NCBI RefSeq assembly: GCF_028288105.1
Contig: NZ_JAQBOI010000181.1
Location: forward strand, 1-47,399
Direction of reading: 5' to 3'
Length of the DNA: 47,399 bases
Origin: Mucilaginibacter sp.
GTDB taxonomy: Bacteria > Bacteroidota > Bacteroidia > Sphingobacteriales > Sphingobacteriaceae
This document shows, piece after piece, positions 1 through 7,725 of the stretch. Both the position numbers and the translations under genes were made by a program. Under the pieces are notes generated by a model. The model made no database searches and was not told the DNA's origin. It saw nothing but the letters and a program-made list of their open reading frames with translations. The first letter of the stretch is position 1. Each line of letters begins with the position of its first letter.

Positions 1-1
1 G

Positions 2-712
2 CTAAATTGTGTAAGGTTGAAGTTAGTGCCTGATTTTAGCCAATCTTTAACAGCGCCTTTTAAAGTAAATTATATTGGTGGGTTCCCGGTAATTTCTAAT
101 CGGGTAGAGCCCCTTGAAAATATTGACCATCGCTTTCAAAAACGATTAGTTGATATCCTGTTTAGCTTAATGGTAATTATATTTTTATTAAGTTGGTTGT
201 TACCAATAATAGCTTTACTTATTAAATTAGATAGCAAAGGGCCGGTGTTTTTTAAACAGAAAAGAAGCGGAAAGGACGACAAAACTTTTATATGTTATAA
301 GTTTAGAACTATGAAGGTGAATTTGCAATCAGACACATTACAAGCTACCAGGTATGATGAACGGATTTCCCGGGTTGGCGGTTTCCTTAGGGAAACAAGC
401 CTTGATGAACTACCTCAATTTTTTAATGCTCTGCTTGGAAATATGAGCATTGTAGGCCCCAGGCCGCACATGCTAAAGCACACGCTTGAGTATAAAATGA
501 TTGTAGATAAATACATGGTGCGAAATTATTTGAAACCAGGTATAACAGGTTGGGCACAGGTAAATGGTTATAGAGGTGAAACGGATAAGCTTATCCTAAT
601 GGAAAGGCGTGTTGAACATGATATTTGGTATTTGGAAAATTGGTCGTTGATGCTTGATTTTAAAATTATATTTCTAACAGCAATTGACTTAATTAAAATC
701 AGGAAGATATAA
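2..712 (+). CDS. Polyprenyl-phosphate sugar-1-phosphate transferase, 5' truncated by window edge
   Basis: The reading frame is open to the left edge, so the N-terminus lies outside the window; the TTG at 17 is probably not the start. The visible part has a hydrophobic hairpin of about 28 residues (LVDILFSLMVIIFLLSWLL region) followed by the WcaJ/PglC-type catalytic domain. Motifs in order are KFRTMK, a GGFLRETSLDELPQ segment, MSIVGPRPH and PGITGWAQVNGYRG. Family knowledge: these membrane enzymes transfer a sugar-1-phosphate from UDP-sugar to undecaprenyl phosphate and start exopolysaccharide or O-antigen repeat-unit synthesis. The preserved C-terminal domain is full length. The sugar specificity cannot be read from the sequence. 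A terminator follows, so this is the last gene of its unit. Confidence 0.93.
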   Translation, partial: LNCVRLKLVPDFSQSLTAPFKVNYIGGFPVISNRVEPLENIDHRFQKRLVDILFSLMVIIFLLSWLLPIIALLIKLDSKGPVFFKQKRSGKDDKTFICYKFRTMKVNLQSDTLQATRYDERISRVGGFLRETSLDELPQFFNALLGNMSIVGPRPHMLKHTLEYKMIVDKYMVRNYLKPGITGWAQVNGYRGETDKLILMERRVEHDIWYLENWSLMLDFKIIFLTAIDLIKIRKI

Positions 713-740
713 TTTGATACTGTAACTTATCAGCTAAATA

Positions 741-775
741 AAAAGCCTGCAATCTTTTGATCTGCAGGCTTTTTT
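741..775 (+). terminator. Rho-independent terminator after the sugar transferase gene
   Basis: The arms AAAAGCCTGCA and TGCAGGCTTTT pair perfectly around a short loop, and the 3' arm runs into a T tract (769-775). It ends the exopolysaccharide unit 28 bp after the stop codon. Confidence 0.88.
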
Positions 776-821
776 GTTACCACTTTATTCATACCGGATA
801 TTGAATTATTACTACAAGTAG

Positions 822-851
822 TTTGTACAAAAAATGTTATTGTTATTTTAG
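822..851 (+). promoter_or_regulatory. Possible Bacteroidota-type promoter for the alpha-galactosidase gene
   Basis: TTTG at 822-825 lies 18 nt before TATTTTAG at 844-851, one base away from the TAnnTTTG consensus for the -7 element. It is 18 bp upstream of the ATG. Spacing and match are imperfect, so the call is tentative. Confidence 0.35.
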
Positions 852-869
852 CCATTATAACAATAACCT

Positions 870-2504
870 ATGTTAAGACGCAACTTCATTAAACTATCTG
901 CCGCTGGCTTTGCCTCGGTTATGTACAGCCGGTTAACTTTTGCAGCCCATATTGGCAACTCCCTTATTAATCATCCGGATGAGGCCTGGGCACAGGTGGG
1001 GGGTGAATGGGTAAAGCTTGTGGGTAAAGGTGGGGCGGTATTTACTTACCAGGATATAAAAATTGAAATTAAAACAAGGGGCATCGCACAGTCGGTATAC
1101 GTACAGTCGCCGGTTAACGAATTGCAGGCACTGAGGTTTAAATGGAAATATCAAACTGCCAAATATTCAAAGATTTTGGGCGATCACTGGGAACGTACAT
1201 ATGGTGATCTGGCATGGAAAGCCCCCCAGGCTACTGCTAAAAACCCATGGTATGTTTTACTGCATGATGATAAGCAAACCGCTTGCTTTGGCGTAAAAAC
1301 GGGTGCCAATACCATTTGTTGGTGGGAGGTTAAGCCGGATAGCATGGAACTGACCATGGATACCCATTCAGGCGGTATGGGCGTAAAACTGGGGCAACGC
1401 ACCCTGCACGCAGCAGATATTGTAACATCCCTTAGCAAATTAAACGAAACGCCTTACAGTGCATTAACCAACTTTTGCAAAGTAATGTGCGACAAACCAC
1501 GTTTGCCTAAGCAACCGGTTTATGGCATAAATGACTGGTATGTGGTTTACGGCAAAAACTCTTATCAAACCATAAAAGAACAAACGACGGCTATGGCCGA
1601 GTTGGTTACGGATACCAATAATCGCCCGTTTTCGGTAATTGATGATGGCTGGCAGAAGGCCGACGATTTTTCGATAGTAAACGATAAATTTAAGGACATG
1701 CATAAAATGGCTGACGAGATAAAAAGCCATGGCATGCGCCCCGGCTTGTGGACACGCCCTTTAATTGCCCGCCTGGATGATAAAGAATCGTTACTTGCCC
1801 CAAAAATTCCCGGCCGTAATGATGATAGGGAACTAATACTTGACCCAACCATTCCCGAAAATATAGCCCGGGTTAAACGCAACATATGCCTATATAAACA
1901 ATGGGGCTATCACATGGTAAAACACGATTACAGCACATGGGATATTTTTGGTAAATGGGGTTTTCAAATGAAAGACAACTTTACGGTTCCCGGCTGGAAG
2001 TTTCAGGATCAAACTAAAACCAATGCCGAGATCATAAACACGCTATATGGCGCTATTAGAGAGGCGGCAGAAGATATGTACATAATTGGCTGTAATACCC
2101 TGAGCCATTTATCTGCCGGGGTATTTGAACTTAACCGTATTGGTGACGACACCAGCGGGAAGGAATGGGCACGTACTAAAAAGATGGGCGTTAATACTTT
2201 AGGATTCCGCATGCCACAAAATAATATCTTTTATGCCGCCGATGGCGATTGCGTTGGCCTTACCAAAGATGTGCCCTGGGATAAAAATAAACAATGGATG
2301 CAGCTGCTGGCAGAAAGCGGTTCGCCGTTATTTATATCGGCCGAGTTAGACTTTTTAGGTGCCGAACAAAAGGCGGCTATAAAACAAGCCTTTGCAAATG
2401 CCGCCAAGATACAACCCAATGGCGAACCGCTCGATTGGCTTACAAATCAATTCCCTGAAAAGTGGAAACTGAATAATAGGGAGGTTAGCTTTAATTGGGA
2501 TTGA
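870..2504 (+). CDS. Exported alpha-galactosidase-like glycoside hydrolase (GH27/GH36-type barrel)
   Basis: This 544-aa protein starts with RRNFIK and a hydrophobic stretch, a Tat-type signal peptide that would place it in the periplasm or outside. A beta-rich N-terminal domain (about 30-210) precedes a TIM-barrel region with the clan GH-D landmarks: DDGWQ at 258-261, a KHDYS strand end whose D353 sits where the nucleophile is expected, and RIGDD with D426/D427 as candidate acid/base. The sequence also has barrel strands MRPGLWTRP and MYIIGCN. The expected reaction is removal of terminal alpha-galactosides or related sugars. It stands alone between two terminators, so it is monocistronic. The exact family and substrate are inferred; the nucleophile motif KHDYS differs from the usual KxDxN of GH36. 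Confidence 0.8.
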   Translation: MLRRNFIKLSAAGFASVMYSRLTFAAHIGNSLINHPDEAWAQVGGEWVKLVGKGGAVFTYQDIKIEIKTRGIAQSVYVQSPVNELQALRFKWKYQTAKYSKILGDHWERTYGDLAWKAPQATAKNPWYVLLHDDKQTACFGVKTGANTICWWEVKPDSMELTMDTHSGGMGVKLGQRTLHAADIVTSLSKLNETPYSALTNFCKVMCDKPRLPKQPVYGINDWYVVYGKNSYQTIKEQTTAMAELVTDTNNRPFSVIDDGWQKADDFSIVNDKFKDMHKMADEIKSHGMRPGLWTRPLIARLDDKESLLAPKIPGRNDDRELILDPTIPENIARVKRNICLYKQWGYHMVKHDYSTWDIFGKWGFQMKDNFTVPGWKFQDQTKTNAEIINTLYGAIREAAEDMYIIGCNTLSHLSAGVFELNRIGDDTSGKEWARTKKMGVNTLGFRMPQNNIFYAADGDCVGLTKDVPWDKNKQWMQLLAESGSPLFISAELDFLGAEQKAAIKQAFANAAKIQPNGEPLDWLTNQFPEKWKLNNREVSFNWD

Positions 2505-2524
2505 TATAACTCACTGCAACCATT

Positions 2525-2554
2525 AAAAAAGCTGTCCTATTGGATAGCTTTTTT
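2525..2554 (+). terminator. Rho-independent terminator
   Basis: The arms AAAAAAGCTgTCC and GGAtAGCTTTTTT pair around a 4-nt loop and end in a T run, 20 bp after the preceding stop codon. Confidence 0.82.
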
Positions 2555-2591
2555 GCTTAATATCCCTAACTTGTACAAGTAAACTTATGTC

Positions 2592-3008
2592 ATGGCAAAA
2601 AACAAAACCGTAGAAACCACTGAAAGTGTGGATGTATTTTTAAATCAGTTTACCGATGAAACCAAACGTAATGATGGCCATCGCCTGGTAGCTATTATGC
2701 AGGAAGAAAGCGGTTATGAAGCTAAAATGTGGGGAGATGCAATTGTTGGTTTTGGCACTTATCATTACAAATATGAAAGTGGGCGCGAAGGTGATGCACC
2801 TTTAGTTGCCTTTTCACCACGCGCAAAAGCGTTTTCACTATATATCTCACTAAGCCCTGGCGATAAGCAAGTGTTTCTGCAAACCTTTGGTAAATATAAA
2901 ATTTCAGGTGGCTGTATCCATATTAAAAAGTTAACTGATATTGACGAAGGCGTTTTGCGAAAGATGGTAAACTTATCTGTTAAGCATTTAAAAGAAAAGT
3001 ACGCTTAG
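2592..3008 (+). CDS. DUF1801 domain protein
   Basis: This 138-aa soluble protein matches the DUF1801 (YdhG/DUF5655-like) pattern from end to end: an N-terminal VDVFLNQ segment, an MWGDAIVGFG core, a PLVAFSPRAKAFSLYI strand pair and a C-terminal VNLSVKHLKEKYA helix. The fold is related to iron-binding or small-molecule-binding frataxin-like proteins, but the function is unknown. It is a common stand-alone gene in soil Bacteroidota. The ATG at 2592 is the first in frame and gives the usual family length. It is probably monocistronic. Confidence 0.82.
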   Translation: MAKNKTVETTESVDVFLNQFTDETKRNDGHRLVAIMQEESGYEAKMWGDAIVGFGTYHYKYESGREGDAPLVAFSPRAKAFSLYISLSPGDKQVFLQTFGKYKISGGCIHIKKLTDIDEGVLRKMVNLSVKHLKEKYA

Positions 3009-3160
3009 CGCGTTTGCGTTTTGTAAAGGGATTGCTTGCAGTATTTTATTTCTGCTGTTCATCATATTTATGCGGGGGAGTGATTATATTTAGTCTTGAT
3101 TTACAGTGCAATACGTGAGTCGATTACTATTTACATTACCCCAACTTAAATAATCCCTCC

Positions 3161-3946
3161 ATGAAAACTATTCAAACAAAAAACATTGTATTTGTAACCG
3201 GCGCATTTGTGACCAATGCCTGCTGGGATGAATGGCGTACCTATTTTGAAAACAAGGGTTATACCACCGTAGCGCCTGCATGGCCCTTTAAGAATGGTAC
3301 AGCAGAACAACTGCGTAACAGGCAACCCAATGATACCGATCTGGCTGCCTTAACTTTAGAAGAGGTAATAGATCATTATGCAAGCATCGTAAGTTCATTT
3401 CCCGAAAAACCTATTGTCATAGGCCACTCGTTAGGCGGGCTAATTACTCAGATCATAGTAAACCGCGATTTGGCTGCTGCGGGGGTAGCTATACACTCAG
3501 TACCTACACTTGGCGTATTCCCATATGAATTCTCTTTTCTAAAGGCTGGATGGAAGTCATTAGGGCTTTTTACCTCTCTCAAAAAAACATACCTAATGTC
3601 GTTTAAAGACTGGCAGTACGCTTTTGTTAACACCATGCCGCTTAACGAACAGAAAGAAGCATATGAAAAGTTTACTATTCCCGAATCAAAAACTGTTGCA
3701 AGGGGAGGTTTAACAAGTGCTGCAAAAGTAGATTATAAAAAACCACATGCACCTTTACTGCTTACATCAGGCAGTACGGATAACATTATCCCCGCACATT
3801 TAAACAATCGTAACTATAAAAGATATGTACAAAATGGTTCGGTTTTAAATTATAAGGAATTTGAAAATCGTAACCACTTTGTATTAGGGCAGCCCGGCTG
3901 GGAGAAAGATGCCGATTACGTGTTAGATTGGCTAAATCGTAATTAA
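3161..3946 (+). CDS. Alpha/beta hydrolase
   Basis: This 261-aa cytoplasmic protein has the complete catalytic triad layout of the alpha/beta-hydrolase fold. The first strand is NIVFVTGAF, the nucleophile elbow is GHSLGG with Ser90, the acid is D207 in GSTDNIIP, and the base is H239 in NRNHFVLG. A lid region of about 70 residues (115-185) lies between strands. There is no signal peptide, so it acts in the cytoplasm. The substrate cannot be predicted; esterase, lipase-like or C-C hydrolase activities are all possible. It precedes the tRNA-Pro gene and lies outside the integrated island. Confidence 0.88.
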   Translation: MKTIQTKNIVFVTGAFVTNACWDEWRTYFENKGYTTVAPAWPFKNGTAEQLRNRQPNDTDLAALTLEEVIDHYASIVSSFPEKPIVIGHSLGGLITQIIVNRDLAAAGVAIHSVPTLGVFPYEFSFLKAGWKSLGLFTSLKKTYLMSFKDWQYAFVNTMPLNEQKEAYEKFTIPESKTVARGGLTSAAKVDYKKPHAPLLLTSGSTDNIIPAHLNNRNYKRYVQNGSVLNYKEFENRNHFVLGQPGWEKDADYVLDWLNRN

Positions 3947-4098
3947 CAGTCATTGGAATAACAATAATTTAAAAAAGGATCTATACTGCATATGTAGTAT
4001 CTAAAGCCCGGTTTTGTAGCACGAAAAAAAATATTTTGAAGCTAAGTTTGTGCAAATGAATTTGTTAGGGTTGTGCTTGTAAATTCTTTTAAAAAAAG

Positions 4099-4129
4099 TT
4101 TGCACAGCTATACAAAAAAGCTACCTTTG
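4099..4129 (+). promoter_or_regulatory. Bacteroidota housekeeping promoter of tRNA-Pro
   Basis: TTTG at 4099-4102 and TACCTTTG at 4122-4129 are separated by exactly 19 nt. This is a perfect match to the Bacteroidota -33 TTTG / -7 TAnnTTTG consensus, placing the transcription start a few bases before the mature tRNA 5' end at 4140. Confidence 0.85.
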
Positions 4130-4139
4130 CAATCCCAAT

Positions 4140-4213
4140 CGGGATGTAGCGTAGCCCGGTATCGCGCCACATTTGGGATGTGGAGGCCGCAGGTTCGAAT
4201 CCTGCCATCCCGA
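4140..4213 (+). tRNA. tRNA-Pro (anticodon TGG)
   Basis: The cloverleaf folds fully. The acceptor arm CGGGATG/CATCCCG is perfect and carries discriminator A. A D-loop region contains AGCCCGGTATCGC. The anticodon stem CCACA/TGTGG bounds the loop TTTGGGA, giving anticodon TGG. The T arm is GCAGG-TTCGAAT-CCTGC. CCA is not encoded. The 3' end of this gene is the integration site of the downstream island, and the last bases of the gene are probably supplied by the element. Confidence 0.95.
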
Positions 4214-4214
4214 C
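4199..4214 (+). repeat. attL, left attachment repeat of the island
   Basis: The 16 bases ATCCTGCCATCCCGAC cover the 3' half of the T arm and acceptor arm of tRNA-Pro plus one base, and recur exactly at 30861-30876 in the same orientation. Insertion of a tyrosine-recombinase element into a tRNA 3' end typically leaves such a direct repeat and keeps the tRNA intact. Confidence 0.85.
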
Positions 4215-4237
4215 AACAAGCGATACCAAATAGTATC

Positions 4238-4274
4238 AAAACCCTCTAAATTGTATGATTTAGAGGGTTTTTTT
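4238..4274 (+). terminator. Terminator just inside attL, after tRNA-Pro
   Basis: The 13-bp perfect arms AAACCCTCTAAAT (4239-4251) and ATTTAGAGGGTTT (4258-4270) with a 6-nt loop run into a T7 tract. It would end tRNA-Pro transcription within the element and shield the integrase from read-through. Confidence 0.88.
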
Positions 4275-4328
4275 ATGGATTTTGCAAAATTATAGTTCAA
4301 AGTAATCCATATTAATACAAACTTCTAC

Positions 4329-4347
4329 ATGCCCTATATCGCACCCT
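4329..4347 (+). repeat. Left subterminal direct repeat, candidate integrase arm site
   Basis: ATGCCCTATATCGCACCCT here matches 17 of 19 bases of the sequence at 30784-30802 near the other end. It lies 115 bp inside attL. Paired subterminal repeats are typical arm-type binding sites of bivalent tyrosine recombinases; the binding is inferred. A small perfect palindrome with arms GCAACC/GGTTGC follows at 4386-4400. Confidence 0.55.
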
Positions 4348-4484
4348 CTTTTTAATTTGTAAAATTGTTCAATGCGTTTTTACTCGCAACCCGTGGTTGC
4401 TTGTAACTGATTTCGTGTTTTAATCCGTTTCTCGCAAAATGTATTTGCGTCGACGGGGATAATATCAAATAAGTAAAACCGCGT

Positions 4485-5726
4485 ATGAAAACAACAAATT
4501 CATTCAGTATCCTTTTTTTTCTAAAAAAGGATAAAGCAAATAAAGGGATCGCCCCCTTGTATGTGCGAATCACCATTAACAAGAAGTTCGTCGACATTTC
4601 TTTGAAACGCCGCCTCAAGTTAATATCCTGGGATCACAAGTTTCAAAAAGTAATTGGAGCCGATAAGGAATTAAAAGAGATACAGGAAAAGATCCGGCAG
4701 ACACGCACAGAAATTAACTCCGCTTACGACAATCTTCGATACAATAAAGAAGTTCTAACTGCGGATAGCATCAAGACTTTTCTGGAAAGTGGTGGTGAGG
4801 AAGAGCAAACGACTTTGCTTTTCCTAATGAACTACCATAACACTGAGGTTAAAAAGCTTTTGGAACCAGGTACAATGAAAAACTACTATAGTACCGAGCG
4901 GTATGTTAAGGAGTTTTTGCTAAAAAGAAAAAAACGCACTGACATTTACCTTTCTCAACTCGATTACAAGTTTATCATAGATTTTGAGATCTATTTACGC
5001 CAACGTGAACCCGATAAAGGCCAGCGGCCTTGTACCAATAACACCGTAATGAAACACATCGAGCGGCTACGCAAAATGATCAACATTGCACTTAAAAACG
5101 ATTGGATTGTTAAAGACCCCTTCCTTCGTTTCGAGCGGCACATGATCCACAAGGATAGGCAGTGTTTGGAATTGGAGGAGTTGGAAACTATTAAAGCTTT
5201 GAATTTCGATATTCATGGACAAGAGATAGTTAGAGACACTTTTGTTTTTAGCTGTTATACCGGCTTGGCTTTTGCCGATGTATGCAACTTGAGTAGTGAA
5301 CACTTAGTAACCGATATAGAAGGCGAAAAGTGGATCGAAATGGTGAGGCAGAAAACAGCCAATTTTTCCGGCAAGAAATTTTATGTTTTATTGTTGCCCG
5401 AAGCTATCGAACTAATCAAAAAATATAGAGGTCATCCAATGGCATCTTATACCGGTACCGTCTTTCCTATCTATTCAAACCAGGCTACCAATCGCTACCT
5501 TAAAGTTATCAGCAAAATGGCGAACCTGAATTTCGCTTTAACCTATCATATCGCAAGGCACACGTTTGCGACTACCGTGACTTTGGAAAATGGCGTACCC
5601 ATGGAAAGTGTATCAAAAATGCTTGGTCATTCGAGCATACGGACAACGCAGATTTACTCCAAGGTCAAGAAAAAGAAGGTTAGTACTGATATGAAAATCT
5701 TAAGAGAACGCCTGAAACAGGCATAA
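4485..5726 (+). CDS. Tyrosine recombinase/integrase, IntDOT-like
   Basis: The 413-aa protein has an arm-binding domain of the Bacteroidota type (about 1-95), a SAM-like core-binding domain (about 105-215) and a catalytic domain. Catalytic residues visible are K290, H355 and R358 in HIARHTFA, H382 in LGHSS, and the nucleophile Y391 in TTQIYSKV. The position of the first catalytic Arg is alanine (TGLAFAD, A262). IntDOT of CTnDOT also lacks this Arg and has Ser there, so the enzyme is probably active in the same unusual way. It sits 270 bp inside attL and reads inward, the usual place for the integrase of a tRNA-targeting element. It should catalyse integration at, and excision from, the tRNA-Pro 3' end. 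Confidence 0.94.
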   Translation: MKTTNSFSILFFLKKDKANKGIAPLYVRITINKKFVDISLKRRLKLISWDHKFQKVIGADKELKEIQEKIRQTRTEINSAYDNLRYNKEVLTADSIKTFLESGGEEEQTTLLFLMNYHNTEVKKLLEPGTMKNYYSTERYVKEFLLKRKKRTDIYLSQLDYKFIIDFEIYLRQREPDKGQRPCTNNTVMKHIERLRKMINIALKNDWIVKDPFLRFERHMIHKDRQCLELEELETIKALNFDIHGQEIVRDTFVFSCYTGLAFADVCNLSSEHLVTDIEGEKWIEMVRQKTANFSGKKFYVLLLPEAIELIKKYRGHPMASYTGTVFPIYSNQATNRYLKVISKMANLNFALTYHIARHTFATTVTLENGVPMESVSKMLGHSSIRTTQIYSKVKKKKVSTDMKILRERLKQA

Positions 5727-5739
5727 CCGATAGTAAAGA

Positions 5740-5828
5740 GCAAGTTTGTGTTTTTGCTATACAAAAACTCGTTTCGCCTTAGCGGCTAAACGGCAAACTT
5801 GCCTTCCGCGCCCGTTGGTTGCAGAAGG
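5740..5828. other. Structured region, candidate oriT (three-way junction)
   Basis: Outer arms GCAAGTTTG (5740-5748) and CAAACTTGC (5794-5802) pair perfectly. They enclose two hairpins: GTTTTTG/CAAAAAC with a CTATA loop (5750-5768), and CGTTTcGCC/GGCtAAACG with a 5-nt loop (5770-5792, one mismatch). Only single unpaired bases join the three stems. A further pair CCTTC/GAAGG (5802-5828) follows. It lies between the integrase gene and the mobC-like start, where oriT of mobilizable Bacteroidota elements usually is. The oriT role is inferred; a structured RNA is the alternative. Confidence 0.5.
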
Positions 5829-5859
5829 AAAAATCGAAAAGAATTTAAAAGAGGTAGTG

Positions 5860-6252
5860 ATGGAAGACCAGAAAATTAACACAGAAAAAGCAATCCGCAG
5901 TAAAGGCGGAAGACCACAAAAGAAGATAAAGCGATGCCATATTTACATGATAAGGTTAACGGATTTGGAGCAATTTACTATTGCCACGAAAGCCAAGAAC
6001 GCCGGAACCTCAATCAGCGATTTTTTTAGAAAGTCGGCACAGAAGGCGAAAATCGTATCCCGGTTGACCACTGAGGAAGCGGCCGATATGCGCGTGTTGG
6101 CGGGCATGGCAAATAACCTTAATCAGCTCACACACCTGGCTCACTTAAACGGGTTGCTTAGCGTCCAAAGAAATTGCAGGTTACTAATGGCTGAAATAAA
6201 TGAGTTGCTTAAAAAAATAATTGGCGATGATAGGGAAAGTGATTACAGGTAG
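5860..6252 (+). CDS. MobC/MbpB-like relaxosome accessory protein
   Basis: The protein has 130 residues from the ATG at 5860, preceded by GAGGTAGTG. A longer reading frame goes upstream to 5746 but would run through the structured candidate oriT and encodes an unlike Cys-rich lead, so I reject it. A basic GGRPQKKIKR stretch and a ribbon-helix-helix-like segment (IYMIRLTDLEQFTIATKAK) are followed by SISDFFRKSAQ and a conserved MANNLNQLTHLAH motif, all typical of Bacteroidota MobC-like proteins that bind oriT and help the relaxase. It overlaps the relaxase start by 26 bp, indicating translational coupling. Confidence 0.85.
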   Translation: MEDQKINTEKAIRSKGGRPQKKIKRCHIYMIRLTDLEQFTIATKAKNAGTSISDFFRKSAQKAKIVSRLTTEEAADMRVLAGMANNLNQLTHLAHLNGLLSVQRNCRLLMAEINELLKKIIGDDRESDYR

Positions 6253-7141
6253 AAGTTTTGCCGGTTGCATAGCCTACAATTTGCAGCGCGAGGAAGCGAG
6301 CATATTAGATGCAAGCGGAGTGCGTACAACAAGCGTTAAGGATATTACCAGCGACTTTAATTTTCAGCGAAAGCTAAATCCGAACTTGGGACAAGCTGTT
6401 GGCCATATCGTTTTAAGTTGGAGTGCCGAAGATAAAGCGAAGCTTAATGATGCGATCATGGTTGAGCGGGCAAAGGAGTATATGCACAAAATGAAAATTA
6501 GAGATACGCAATATCTGATTGTGCAGCATACAGACAGGCAGCATCCGCATTTACACTTGGTTTACAATCGCGTGGGTAATGATGGTCAGACCATCACTGA
6601 CCGTTACCAGAAAGTAGTTAATGCGAAGGTTTGCAAGGAGATTACCCTTAAATATGGTTATCATTTAGCGGAAGGTAAAGCCCAGGTAAACAGGCAACGC
6701 CTGAAAGGTTCGGATCAAATCAAATATGAAATGTACGATGCCATCAAAGCGGTAGGTAAAGTTGCCCAAAACTGGCAGCAATTAGAAGCAGCACTTCTTA
6801 AGCAAGGAATACAAACTCATTATAAGTATTTAAGCGGAACTGACATTGTACAAGGAATCAGCTTTAGCAAGGGCATTACTAAATTCAAAGGTTCTGAAAT
6901 AGACAGAAGCCTGAGTTATGGCAAGTTAAATCAGCTTATCGAGTTTAATAAACAACATGGGCAGCGGCAACAGATTGCGTCAGTAAAGGACATAACACTT
7001 GCTAACCGCAACTCATTTAGTGATACTCACGGAGCATCTTTATTAGCCAAACTGTTGGAACCCGACCACGAACAGGACGCCCAAACACCATTTGAGTTAT
7101 TAAGAACAAAACGTAAACTTAAGAAAGGAAGAAGGATATGA
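6227..7141 (+). CDS. Relaxase/mobilization nuclease (MobA/MbpA-like, PF03432 type)
   Basis: The ATG at 6227 gives a 304-aa protein beginning MIGKVITG, the usual start in this family; an upstream TTG at 6221 adds only two residues. Y17 (CIAYNLQ) is the candidate nicking tyrosine. The metal-binding HPHLH triad (H106, H108, H110) follows QYLIVQHTDRQ, which is relaxase motif III. The enzyme should nick oriT and remain covalently bound to the transferred strand. The gene overlaps the mobC-like gene upstream and, by ATGA, the next gene, so the three form one mobilization operon. Confidence 0.93.
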   Translation: MIGKVITGRSFAGCIAYNLQREEASILDASGVRTTSVKDITSDFNFQRKLNPNLGQAVGHIVLSWSAEDKAKLNDAIMVERAKEYMHKMKIRDTQYLIVQHTDRQHPHLHLVYNRVGNDGQTITDRYQKVVNAKVCKEITLKYGYHLAEGKAQVNRQRLKGSDQIKYEMYDAIKAVGKVAQNWQQLEAALLKQGIQTHYKYLSGTDIVQGISFSKGITKFKGSEIDRSLSYGKLNQLIEFNKQHGQRQQIASVKDITLANRNSFSDTHGASLLAKLLEPDHEQDAQTPFELLRTKRKLKKGRRI

Positions 7142-7647
7142 ATGATACACTTGAAAAGCTTGAAGCAATAGAGGAAGTATTGCAACAAGTGATCGTGACC
7201 ATCAACGGTCTTGAAAAGAAAGAAGTTAAAATTCCTGAAATAAGGATACCTGACTATAAAAAGGAGTTGTGTGATATAAGCGCTCAACTTCATGAACTTA
7301 AAAAGAACAGAGACAATTTACTGATTGATAAGCTATCACAACGAATCCAGCAATTGAATTTAACAAAGCAGACTGTAAAGCAATATCGTTTCCTATTATT
7401 CCCGGAAACCAACCAGGGCCAATACTATAAAATTGTCTTCGGTCGCCTTATTCCTTGGGGAATACTGTTAATGGGATTAGTCTTCTTATTTGCTCTGGCA
7501 CAGAGAGGATTGGATCTTTGGAGGATAAAGGAATACAATCAACAGGCTGACCAATATGTCAAAGCTTGGAATTATATGAATAACCATGCAGATAGTAAGT
7601 TAGTAAGAAAGCGAATGGATGAAGCTTGGGAAAAAGCCAACCAATAA
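7138..7647 (+). CDS. Coiled-coil membrane-anchored protein of the mobilization operon
   Basis: This 169-aa protein overlaps the relaxase stop by four bases (ATGA). An N-terminal helical, coiled-coil-prone part (1-85, rich in Leu, Glu and Lys) is followed by one clear transmembrane helix (about 99-121: IVFGRLIPWGILLMGLVFLF) and a charged C-terminal tail. I do not recognise a named family, but a protein of this layout often follows the relaxase in Bacteroidota mobilizable elements. It could tether the relaxosome to the membrane or a coupling protein. That role is inference from position and topology. Confidence 0.8.
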   Translation: MNDTLEKLEAIEEVLQQVIVTINGLEKKEVKIPEIRIPDYKKELCDISAQLHELKKNRDNLLIDKLSQRIQQLNLTKQTVKQYRFLLFPETNQGQYYKIVFGRLIPWGILLMGLVFLFALAQRGLDLWRIKEYNQQADQYVKAWNYMNNHADSKLVRKRMDEAWEKANQ

Positions 7648-7682
7648 TCCATACCATAAAACAAATAATAAATATTTCATTT

Positions 7683-7719
7683 TAAAAGTTCACATTTTGT
7701 GAACTTTTATTTAAATTTG
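7683..7719 (+). promoter_or_regulatory. Operator palindrome and -7 element of the HigBA operon
   Basis: Perfect 11-bp arms TAAAAGTTCAC (7683-7693) and GTGAACTTTTA (7699-7709) flank a 5-bp spacer, a good dimeric operator. A consensus -7 element TAAATTTG lies at 7712-7719, only 6 bp before the HigB ATG, implying a very short or absent leader. HigA-type antitoxins normally repress their own operon through such palindromes. Confidence 0.7.
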
Positions 7720-7725
7720 CATAAG

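Noticed and set aside
5746..5859. Upstream extension of the mobC-like gene
   Set aside because: It crosses the structured candidate oriT and encodes an unlike N-terminus; ATG 5860 fits the family.
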